Part shown: in pieces, positions 1 through 6,064 of the stretch | Position numbering within the stretch: position 1 is the stretch's first letter | How the letters are laid out: every line of letters begins with the position of its first letter | From: a candidate division WOR-3 bacterium | GTDB taxonomy: Bacteria > SDB-A | Length of the DNA stretch: 7,882 nt | Assembly (NCBI GenBank): GCA_016934535.1 | Contig: JAFGSQ010000036.1 | Span: 1-7,882, forward strand | Direction: 5' to 3' | Program-made: the position numbers and the translations under genes | The notes under the pieces: model-generated | The model's database searches: none | The model's input: the letters and a program-made list of their open reading frames with translations, nothing else | Told to the model about the DNA's origin: nothing

Positions 1-121
1 AAATAAATAATTTCCTTTAATCAGTTTAATAATCATAAAATTTTAATAAAACTACAAGGGAATAATAAAAATTATTCCCTTGAAATTAGCTTATTTATCT
101 AAAATAAACTAAGGCAAAAAA
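1..121. other. AT-rich non-coding stretch
   Basis: This stretch is strongly AT-rich compared with the operon on the right and contains no open frame that I would call a gene on either strand. Its only clear structure is the inverted repeat at 55-82, listed separately as a terminator. It lies downstream of the small peptide gene. Whatever gene comes next is outside the window. Confidence 0.7.
41..82 (-). terminator. Rho-independent terminator of the small peptide gene
   Basis: Positions 55-66 (CAAGGGAATAAT) and 71-82 (ATTATTCCCTTG) are perfect 12-base inverted complements around a 4-base loop. Read on the minus strand the hairpin is followed by TAGTTTTATT and, after four A, by TTTT, an acceptable though interrupted U tract. 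The stem starts 39 bases past the stop codon of the 45-aa peptide gene. The plus-strand side is followed by mixed sequence without a good T run, so termination is most likely directed at minus-strand transcripts. The stem has only four G:C pairs, all near its base, so its strength is uncertain. Confidence 0.75.
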
Positions 122-259
122 TTATCTTACCATGTAACACACACTGGCGGTTACCGGCGGAGGTAAACAACCACCAACAAATTCCGGCAAAGTCTGCACT
201 GGCGTCCCACCATTATCCGGCACTTCTTCATCAATGCGAATTTCTTCGTACTTATCCAT
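122..259 (-). CDS. 45-aa peptide with double-glycine motif, possible secreted or modified peptide precursor
   Basis: This small gene encodes MDKYEEIRIDEEVPDNGG (residues 1-18), then TPVQTLPEFVGG (19-30), then CLPPPVTASVCYMVR (31-45). The first half is acidic. Residues 24-30 (LPEFVGG) match the double-glycine leader pattern recognised by peptidase-containing ABC exporters: Leu at -7, Phe at -4, Gly at -2 and -1. The usual Glu at -8 and Leu at -12 are absent. The 15-residue tail has Cys31 and Cys41 plus one Thr and one Ser, so a disulfide or thioether ring is possible. The ATG at 259 is chosen because AGGAGG lies 7 bases upstream. Another in-frame ATG at 265 would add two residues but is only one base from the AGGAGG. 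The gene has its own promoter and terminator. I do not recognise a family. The precursor reading is inference, because no maturation or export gene is visible. It could also be another kind of small protein with a Cys pair. Confidence 0.7.
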   Translation of the reverse strand: MDKYEEIRIDEEVPDNGGTPVQTLPEFVGGCLPPPVTASVCYMVR

Positions 260-266
260 GTCCATT

Positions 267-275
267 CCTCCTTTT
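267..275 (-). promoter_or_regulatory. Strong ribosome binding site that decides the peptide start
   Basis: On the minus strand this reads AAAAGGAGG. The AGGAGG core lies 7 bases before the ATG at 259 but only 1 base before the ATG at 265, so the 45-residue form is favoured over the 47-residue form. Confidence 0.8.
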
Positions 276-314
276 GATAATGCCTTTAAAACTCATCTCA
301 CACAGTTATTTGCT

Positions 315-343
315 AATATACAAAAAATATAAAAATTTGTCAC
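315..343 (-). promoter_or_regulatory. Sigma70-type promoter for the small peptide gene
   Basis: On the minus strand GTGACA (343-338) and TATATT (320-315) are separated by exactly 17 bases. Each hexamer matches the TTGACA and TATAAT consensus at five of six positions. The start of transcription would fall near 308, giving a leader of about 45-50 bases before the ATG at 259. The surrounding 266-421 gap is very AT-rich and otherwise shows no gene, and I saw no convincing terminator for the upstream operon in it, so read-through from the operon is also possible. Confidence 0.65.
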
Positions 344-421
344 CAAATTTGATATCTATAATCAATCATAATAATCTACTACAATACTTTACTCATTATT
401 ACATATTAAAATGAAAAATAA

Positions 422-1573
422 TCATTCAACCCTAAAAAATGCTGAGATAAGCCTCCAGATAACGTCAGATTTGAAAACAAAAAGGTTTAGCACAGAAAGA
501 GCAGAAAGGGCGACGAGTAATACTATAATCAGCCCCTTTTCAATGTCCTGAGCTTTTATGGTGGCGCAGAGGACAGGATCTTTGGATAGATACGCACTCG
601 CCGCGTATAGCTCCTCTCCTATCAGAGTATAGTCACAGGAAGTTATAAAAAACGGAAGCTGAGTCACGGCGTCGGTTCCTGCTATCTGAATTGCACCTGT
701 AGAATTTCCTGTCTCGGCTAAAAGAAGGGATTCAGCCCAAAACATTCCTAAAAATAGGTTGGTTGCAGGTTTCTCTCTAAGCATTATACCGTTAACCGCA
801 GCGACAAAGGCAAATTGGTGTTCGGATATGAAGAAGACCTGATCTGAATTAAAGGCGTCAGGCCTACCCGCTTCAAGATAAGATTCCTTCACTACTTCCG
901 ATGTCACCGTATAGACAATCGGGTCTGCTGATGGAACTATTATTGTAGATTCGTATTCAGCGACTTTTTTCGATACCGGACCGAGAATGTTGATCGAAGC
1001 GACGGTTGCTATGTCGTCCATGGTGGAAAGGCCGGGAACATAAAGAACAGGTCTTCCCATTTCCGTCGCTCTTCCTACGGCTTCGTCTAAGGCATCCAAT
1101 CCGGCTATCTTTCTTATAAACAGCAGTTTACCCTTCTTCGCAGAATTAATAAAATAAACTATTAAGATAAAAGCTAAAGCCGCCGCAAGAAAAGTATTCA
1201 CTTTTGTTTTGTTGAATATTGAAGCGGATGAACTGAAAAAATCACTTTCGCCAATAACATCAAGCTCTGTCTCTTGTTGGGAAACCGCAACAATTTTGTA
1301 TGAAACGTTCATGCCTGCTTCGAGAGGATATCGCGGATCGCAATCGACAAAAACTGTCTCTGCTGGTGAACTCAATCTCCCCAAAAAATAAAAACCTTCT
1401 CCGGGAGAATCTTTTCTATAAACGAGATAACCAACAGCTTCAGGATTGTCAGTTGGATTCCAGAATACCAAAAGAGCAGATCCGTCATCATTCGGTAAGT
1501 CCTCGACGAAAACTCCGCCGTTTATTGCCGAAAAACTCACCACTAAAATAAAAGCGCCGAGTATTGTTTTCAT
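422..1573 (-). CDS. FN3-DUF6754 membrane protein, second copy
   Basis: This 383-aa protein has an N-terminal signal peptide (about residues 1-18) and an FN3-like beta domain (about 22-115; note the VFVDCDPR and YKIVAV strands). A membrane helix follows (about 127-144), then basic residues (AKKGK) and the DUF6754 domain (about 150-345). It ends with a second helix (about 346-366). By the positive-inside rule FN3 is extracytoplasmic and DUF6754 cytoplasmic. Signature segments include RKIAGLDALDEAVGRATEMG, YLEAGRPDAF, AETGNSTGAIQIAGTD and YTLIGEELYAASAYLS. It is a paralogue of the gene at 3768-4931, about 85% identical over DUF6754 by eye but far less alike over FN3. It starts 8 bases after the preceding gene, with only a weak ribosome site (GAAGTG), which suggests translational coupling. 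It is the last gene of the operon. The DUF6754 assignment is from memory of the family, and its function is unknown. Confidence 0.85.
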   Translation of the reverse strand: MKTILGAFILVVSFSAINGGVFVEDLPNDDGSALLVFWNPTDNPEAVGYLVYRKDSPGEGFYFLGRLSSPAETVFVDCDPRYPLEAGMNVSYKIVAVSQQETELDVIGESDFFSSSASIFNKTKVNTFLAAALAFILIVYFINSAKKGKLLFIRKIAGLDALDEAVGRATEMGRPVLYVPGLSTMDDIATVASINILGPVSKKVAEYESTIIVPSADPIVYTVTSEVVKESYLEAGRPDAFNSDQVFFISEHQFAFVAAVNGIMLREKPATNLFLGMFWAESLLLAETGNSTGAIQIAGTDAVTQLPFFITSCDYTLIGEELYAASAYLSKDPVLCATIKAQDIEKGLIIVLLVALSALSVLNLFVFKSDVIWRLISAFFRVE

Positions 1574-1581
1574 GTTTCACT

Positions 1582-2229
1582 TCATCTTAAAATTCCGAGC
1601 CAGTCATGCAATAGGAATTGAATTCTGCCTATGAGAAGAGAAACACGCGCCATAATCGTATAGCCGAACGATGCTCCGAAAGCTATCATGACAAACCATA
1701 TTCCGAGCCTCGAAGTTTTGCCTACGATGCCTTCGTGTTTCAGAGAGAAAAAGAAATAAAAAAGAGTAGATACAACACCAACGAGTAATAGAAGTGCCCA
1801 CCAGGAATTCAGACTTGTAGGGTTGAATCCCGTCAAAATTGTACCCTGGACTTGCGGAAAAATATTTGTTTCAATGCTCGGTGAAATTGATATACCGTTG
1901 AAATAGCCCATCATCAAAGCTATGGGCCACCTCGCCAGCCAGCTTTGTTTGGGAAAAAATCTGAAAAAATACAGAGATCCCAGCAGAGTCGGTATTGCGA
2001 CATATATAAATCCGGGCCAGTTACTTTGAATAAAAGCATCTCTAAGAGGCATTGCAATATAAGGTATTGCCGTCATGTGCCATACAATGGCTATTGACCA
2101 CCCAACTGAAGCCCCGACAAAAACGTGTTCGGCAAACCTGTAGAGCGGATTGTCTTTATATAGAAAGGAATAAATAGTCAGCGTCAGAAAAGCCGCTATC
2201 CATACCCAAATGCTTGTCGAAATGTGCAT
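1582..2229 (-). CDS. 215-aa polytopic membrane protein of unknown function
   Basis: This small integral membrane protein has about five or six predicted helices: near residues 5-24, 33-52, 72-92, possibly 98-113, 141-163 and 173-198. The segment LYRFAEHVFVGASVGW at 29-44, with Arg, Glu and His inside or at the edge of a helix, and the RFFPKQ loop at 90-95 are the most distinctive parts. There is no signal peptide and no enzyme motif that I recognise. The start codon overlaps the stop of the 292-aa gene by one base (TGATG), and an AGGAGG sits 5 bases before it, which fixes the start. Its place between two other membrane-protein genes and next to a DUF6754 gene points to a subunit of the same membrane assembly. 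A transport or channel role is possible but nothing here proves it. Confidence 0.85.
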   Translation of the reverse strand: MHISTSIWVWIAAFLTLTIYSFLYKDNPLYRFAEHVFVGASVGWSIAIVWHMTAIPYIAMPLRDAFIQSNWPGFIYVAIPTLLGSLYFFRFFPKQSWLARWPIALMMGYFNGISISPSIETNIFPQVQGTILTGFNPTSLNSWWALLLLVGVVSTLFYFFFSLKHEGIVGKTSRLGIWFVMIAFGASFGYTIMARVSLLIGRIQFLLHDWLGILR

Positions 2230-3107
2230 CAGAGCCTCCTCTCTCTGTTCTTTTTTAGTACGAAGAAGGAAATGTTGCCGAGTATAACCATAACTATTAT
2301 GAGTATATGAACAAAATTCTGTGAAGCCATTGCAATGCCGGCTTGTTTTCTTACTTCGATGTTGAGTCTCTGGGCGTTTAATTCTTCGTATTCAGCCGCG
2401 CCTTTCATACCGCCTAACATGCCAATAAACTGTCTTGTTTGAAGAAAAGTATAATATTCAGCAGCGCTGACCGCAGTGGTTCCAACTCCAATCGGGGTTC
2501 CGTACCTTGTTCCGGCATAAATCATCCACCATCTTGATACTGCCGAACCTGCAATATCAACAATCAAACCTATGTCTTCAAGTCTTCTAATGTTATCCAT
2601 CATCGGTAAAAACTTCAAACTATCACCGTGTACATCAATTCTAAAAGTACCGATCAGGTCTTCACCCATACCAACAATTACAGCTAATCCTCCAGGAGCA
2701 AAAGGTAAAAAGACATAATCCTTCCCGTAAATAATCGAGTCTCCGTTCGCTAAGTGATAATTCATTTCTTCAAGCACAGTTCTCTCTGTTATTTGTGCTA
2801 AACCGTAACCATCAGGGTAAAGTCCTCCATAGAGGATAACAGGAATGTCAGCTTCGAGAGCGTGTCTGAAGAGTGCGTTTGCCATGGGTTGCAGTTCAGG
2901 TGAAGTAGAAGGTGAATAATCCGTTACTATTATTATCGGTTTTTGGGTGTATTTGAGGCTGTCAACGAAATTCCAAAGGTTGAGAGTCGGAGGGGATGTT
3001 GTAACGGGAAATCTAAGGTTAGTAATTGAGGGAATAATTACAGATAAACCGATTAGCAGAAAAAGCCATCTTCTGTCCAATTTTTCCATAAAAAGCCAAA
3101 ATTTCAT
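2229..3107 (-). CDS. 292-aa protein with one large domain between two membrane anchors
   Basis: A short basic N-terminus (MKFWLFMEKLDRRW) leads into a helix at about 14-30. A domain of roughly 230 residues follows, then a second helix at about 266-285 and a very basic tail (KKNRERRL). The charges place both ends in the cytoplasm and the large domain outside it. The domain begins with an alpha/beta-looking stretch: strand PIIIVTDYS (57-65), helix ELQPMANALFRHALEADI (71-88), strand PVILYGG (89-95), then a glycine-rich FAPGGLAVIVGMGEDLIG (136-153). I do not recognise a family. Residues 225-262 (MLGGMKGAAEYEELNAQR onward) look helical and could be a stalk. Its start overlaps the stop of the preceding gene as TGATG, with GGGAGG 7 bases upstream. 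Both flanking genes encode multi-helix membrane proteins, so it is probably a subunit of their complex. Confidence 0.85.
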   Translation of the reverse strand: MKFWLFMEKLDRRWLFLLIGLSVIIPSITNLRFPVTTSPPTLNLWNFVDSLKYTQKPIIIVTDYSPSTSPELQPMANALFRHALEADIPVILYGGLYPDGYGLAQITERTVLEEMNYHLANGDSIIYGKDYVFLPFAPGGLAVIVGMGEDLIGTFRIDVHGDSLKFLPMMDNIRRLEDIGLIVDIAGSAVSRWWMIYAGTRYGTPIGVGTTAVSAAEYYTFLQTRQFIGMLGGMKGAAEYEELNAQRLNIEVRKQAGIAMASQNFVHILIIVMVILGNISFFVLKKNRERRL

Positions 3108-3727
3108 CAGTCACCTCCCCCGAGGTACGCCCTCTCAATTCCAAGGATTATTTTCAAAGATGTAGCGATTGACCCCAGACCTATGCCGATTGTAATTCCC
3201 CTTTGAGCCGCTGTATTAGGATATACAAGGATCCACTCAACTACTCCGTCCAGAAAACTCCCGAAAGAAACCCTTCCCAGCATGACTATTATCGCCGTTA
3301 CTAAAAGTGCAAAAGCCATTGCATTCCTCGCTTTGAAAGATTTGAACGCGGCGGAAGCTATATAAAATGAAAGAAGAGAGAACATGGTCGAGTCGAGAGA
3401 GACATTGATGCTTCTGTAGAGATTCGAGAAAAGCCAGCCGTTTGTTCCGCCTCTTCCAAAAATCCCCACTCCTGCCATCCCGAGAAGACAGAAAATAGCT
3501 ACACCAGAATAGAAGCTGTCTTTGTTCTTTCTCGCTATTTTTCTTGTATGGACGTAGAAAAAGCTGGCCAATCCGAGCACTAAAGCAAAAGCACCTGATA
3601 TTCTCACCCATTCTGCCATACTGTCGTAAAAGGTCTGCGACACTGGATGCGGTATGAAAAACTGGATTATCATAGCCAAGCCGAGCAGAAATACGACGAG
3701 AAGGGGAAGAGTCCTCTTTAAAAACAT
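3107..3727 (-). CDS. 206-aa polytopic membrane protein of unknown function
   Basis: There are about six likely membrane helices, near residues 7-25, 43-60, 73-91, 113-130, 134-150 and 177-195. Basic loops after helix two (HTRKIARKNK) and between helices four and five (KSFKARN) are probably cytoplasmic. The segment FYIASAAFKSFKARNAMAFA (121-140) is the most distinctive part. No catalytic or transport signature is recognisable. The ATG at 3727 is supported by AAAGGAG 7 bases upstream. A 40-base gap separates it from the first FN3-DUF6754 gene, the widest inside the operon. Its own stop overlaps the next start by one base, so it and the 292-aa protein are probably made together. Confidence 0.85.
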   Translation of the reverse strand: MFLKRTLPLLVVFLLGLAMIIQFFIPHPVSQTFYDSMAEWVRISGAFALVLGLASFFYVHTRKIARKNKDSFYSGVAIFCLLGMAGVGIFGRGGTNGWLFSNLYRSINVSLDSTMFSLLSFYIASAAFKSFKARNAMAFALLVTAIIVMLGRVSFGSFLDGVVEWILVYPNTAAQRGITIGIGLGSIATSLKIILGIERAYLGGGD

Positions 3728-3767
3728 TTCCCAACTCCTTTAGATTTATGTGAAAACTCTATCATTG

Positions 3768-4931
3768 TCACGATCCAAAAATTGACATAATTACTCTTGA
3801 CATTAATTCGGATTTGATAAAATTGAAATTCAGAACAGCCAGTATTGAAAGTAGAACGAGAAGAATCAATATCATTGCTTTTTCTACGTCCTGGGCTTTT
3901 ATAGTGCCTACGAGAACTGGATCTCGTGACAGGTAAGCGCTTGCAGCATAGAGTTCTTCTCCAATGAGAGTGTAATCGCAGGAGGTGACGAAAAAAGGAA
4001 GCTGTGTCACTGAGTCTGTCCCTGCTATTTGAACAGCTCCAGTTGCGTTTCCTGTCTCGGCGAGAAGAAGCGATTCGGCCCAGAACATACCAAGGAAAAG
4101 GTTTGTCGCCGGCTTTTCCCTCATCATTATTCCGTTTACGGCGGCGACAAAAGCAAACTGACTTTCTGAGACAAAAAAGACCTGGTCTTCCTGGAAGGCG
4201 TCAGGTCTTCCTGCTTCAAGGTAAGCCTCTTTGACAACTTCATGTGTTATCGTATAGACGATCGGATCTCTGTTTGGGACGAGAATTTTAGTCTCGTATT
4301 CGGCGACTTTTTTTGCGACTGGTCCGAGAATGTTTATAGAAGCGACAGTGGCTATATCAGACATAGATGAAAGCCCCGGAACGTAGAGAACCGATCTGCC
4401 CATCTCCGTCGCTCTTCCTACTGCTTCATCCAGGGCGTCAAGACCTGCTATTTTCCTTATAAAAAGACTTTTTCCTTTTTTAGCAATATTTAAAAATACT
4501 AGTAAAGCGATAAAAACAATAGCAACAGCTATGATGGTATTTTTTTTAGTCGAGTTGAAAAAAGAATATGAAGGCGAGAATTCTTCTGAAAAACCTATTT
4601 CCAGCAATTCATTTTCATTCTCATCAACAGCGACAATTCTGTAAAAAACTGTCATTCCGGCGTTTAAAGGAGCCCTCGGGTCGCAGTCGACAAAAACCGT
4701 ATTTGAAATGTCGCTGGATTTGCCTATTTGGACGTATTCGGCGTCAGGCGCATCTTTCCTGTATATTTTGTACATGAAAAAGTCCGGAATATCGCCCGGC
4801 GGCTCCCAGCTGACAATGAGGGCTGAGCCATCGTCGTCGTGGACGTCTTCAACGCATATTGGAGACCCAACCAGGGGCAAATATCCCCACAAGATCAGGA
4901 CAAGCGCTGGAACAATTCTATGAATAATCAT
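3768..4931 (-). CDS. FN3-DUF6754 membrane protein, first copy
   Basis: This 387-aa protein has the same layout as the copy at 422-1573. It has a signal peptide (about 1-23, hydrophobic run VPALVLILWGYLPL), an FN3-like domain (about 26-118, with KIYRKD, TVFVDCDPR and FYRIVAV strands) and a helix at about 131-149. A basic AKKGK stop-transfer segment leads into DUF6754 (about 154-349), and the protein ends with a helix at about 351-371. FN3 should be outside and DUF6754 inside the cell. The DUF6754 core contains YVPGLSSMSDIATVASINIL, IVYTITHEVVKEAYLEAGRP and LAETGNATGAVQIAGTD. The ATG follows the stop of the 375-aa gene by two bases, and its ribosome site (GAGGAG) lies inside the end of that gene, so translation is likely coupled. 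The cytoplasmic domain is the obvious docking face for the two soluble upstream proteins, but this is inference. Function is unknown. Confidence 0.87.
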   Translation of the reverse strand: MIIHRIVPALVLILWGYLPLVGSPICVEDVHDDDGSALIVSWEPPGDIPDFFMYKIYRKDAPDAEYVQIGKSSDISNTVFVDCDPRAPLNAGMTVFYRIVAVDENENELLEIGFSEEFSPSYSFFNSTKKNTIIAVAIVFIALLVFLNIAKKGKSLFIRKIAGLDALDEAVGRATEMGRSVLYVPGLSSMSDIATVASINILGPVAKKVAEYETKILVPNRDPIVYTITHEVVKEAYLEAGRPDAFQEDQVFFVSESQFAFVAAVNGIMMREKPATNLFLGMFWAESLLLAETGNATGAVQIAGTDSVTQLPFFVTSCDYTLIGEELYAASAYLSRDPVLVGTIKAQDVEKAMILILLVLLSILAVLNFNFIKSELMSRVIMSIFGS

Positions 4932-4933
4932 GC

Positions 4934-6061
4934 CTACTCCTCGATGAGTTCTACGTTAGCTCTCGGCAACAGCACCTGTTTACCGTCCTGTAGTTTGACC
5001 TTTACTACTCTGACTTTCGCCTCTGTTTCAATTTGCCTGGGTTCGGCTGGGAGTTCCGAAACTTCCCCTATCAAACCGAAGTGGGGTTCTCTTATTATCC
5101 TGACGAGTGTGCCTACTACCATCATACCTGATTCTTTGAACTCTATCTTTTTATCGTCATCGGAAAGCTTTATGGGGATTATTACCTCAGGTCTCATGAC
5201 CCCCGCCCTTATCTGCGTTGCACCGTTTACCGAAGCCATTGAACCTTTCTTGGAAGACAAAAGTTTGAAAGTTTTATTCGCCATCGCTATCTTTCCGAAA
5301 CCTTCCGTCACAACGAGAGTCAGTCCGACATCTTCGTGCCCCGTAATGGCGACGCCTATGTCGTAACCTATGAATTTCTTGAGGTCTTCGTCGTCCACGC
5401 CTCCCACGACTACAGCTTTGACGCCGGTTTCAGCGGCTTTTTTCATGACTTCGGAAGTACAGAATGAACCGCCTATAACTATTTTGCCCTTGCATTCGGG
5501 TGTTATGTGGCTGACGAGCAGTTCTTCGGCAGGATCGTTTACGACCGGAAGAATTTCACCCCTGGTCTCGCCGCCGATTCCGAAAATTCCCTGGACGAAA
5601 GAGCAGACAGTTTCTACAACTACTCCTTCGTCGGGGAACACTTCGACGATTTTTCCGTCTATATAGGCGTCTTTTTCGACAGGCTGGGGTGGCTCCCTTA
5701 AAATAGCCTGACCTGTTACGTCCGAGACACTCTCGAGCGTGCCGTCAATCGGAGACCTCGCCGAGGCCTTGAAAAGTCCCATAAAACCTTTCGTCTCGGC
5801 TATGATTTGACCTTTTTCAATTTTTCCGCCTATTTCAACTTTCAGTGAGTTTTTTACGTCGCCAGCCGCTGTTCCGAGTTTTCCCGCGAGATTATAGGGA
5901 AGGACATTTCCGGGCAACTCCGTCCTGGCTACTGTGTCCTCGGCTTTAACCTGGGTGCTGATTTTGTCAATGAGTACCTTCCCTTTCAGAGGAAGTCTTC
6001 TCTCTTTTCTCAGAACTGTTCTCTGAGTCACCATAAGTCCGGGTGTGTATGCATGAGCCAT
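4934..6061 (-). CDS. Soluble protein with barrel-sandwich, Rossmann-like and KOW-like parts
   Basis: This 375-aa protein has no signal peptide or membrane helix and so is probably cytoplasmic. Residues about 45-115 (VEIGGKIEKGQIIAETKG, then ARSPIDGTLESVSDVTGQ) look like the barrel-sandwich hybrid fold of lipoyl, RnfC or NqrA type. I see no lysine in the classical biotin or lipoyl attachment context. Residues about 185-260 (GKIVIGGSFCTSEVMKKAAE, AVVVGGVDDEDL, GVAITG) look like a nucleotide-type alpha/beta fold. The C-terminus, about 315-375 (GTLVRIIREPHFGLIGEVSE, then DGKQVLLPRANVELIEE), resembles a KOW/SH3-like barrel. Cysteines at 153, 190 and 201 are not arranged as a cluster motif. The gene follows the MutL-like gene with only TAA between the TGA stop and the ATG, with GAGAGG as ribosome site. 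I remember similar conserved-hypothetical proteins beside MutL-like genes. The function is unknown, and a scaffold or adaptor to the ATPase is a guess. Confidence 0.87.
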   Translation of the reverse strand: MAHAYTPGLMVTQRTVLRKERRLPLKGKVLIDKISTQVKAEDTVARTELPGNVLPYNLAGKLGTAAGDVKNSLKVEIGGKIEKGQIIAETKGFMGLFKASARSPIDGTLESVSDVTGQAILREPPQPVEKDAYIDGKIVEVFPDEGVVVETVCSFVQGIFGIGGETRGEILPVVNDPAEELLVSHITPECKGKIVIGGSFCTSEVMKKAAETGVKAVVVGGVDDEDLKKFIGYDIGVAITGHEDVGLTLVVTEGFGKIAMANKTFKLLSSKKGSMASVNGATQIRAGVMRPEVIIPIKLSDDDKKIEFKESGMMVVGTLVRIIREPHFGLIGEVSELPAEPRQIETEAKVRVVKVKLQDGKQVLLPRANVELIEE

Positions 6062-6064
6062 TTA

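Noticed and set aside
263-265. ATG at 265 as start of the small peptide
   Set aside because: Only one base separates it from AGGAGG. The ATG at 257-259, 7 bases from AGGAGG, fits much better.
1-421. CRISPR array, tRNA or other structured RNA in the AT-rich left end
   Set aside because: No regularly spaced repeats and no cloverleaf or riboswitch-like conserved core could be seen. The only clear structure is the terminator hairpin at 55-82.
3237-3734. 165-codon minus-strand frame overlapping the 206-aa membrane gene
   Set aside because: The 206-aa frame has the ribosome site at proper distance, hydrophobic helices and exact TGATG coupling to the next gene. This alternative has none of these.
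3728-3790. Possible internal promoter before the 206-aa gene (GTGACA near 3769 with an AT-rich stretch downstream)
   Set aside because: No acceptable -10 hexamer lies at the right distance, and a start there would leave almost no leader before the ribosome site.
422-4931. Recent tandem duplication or mobile element explaining the two DUF6754 genes
   Set aside because: The copies differ at many synonymous sites and in their FN3 domains, and no flanking inverted repeats or transposase are present.
4839-5366. 175-codon open frame on the plus strand
   Set aside because: It lies opposite two well-supported minus-strand genes, shows low-complexity Ser/Thr/Pro-rich translation typical of an antisense shadow and has no clear ribosome site.
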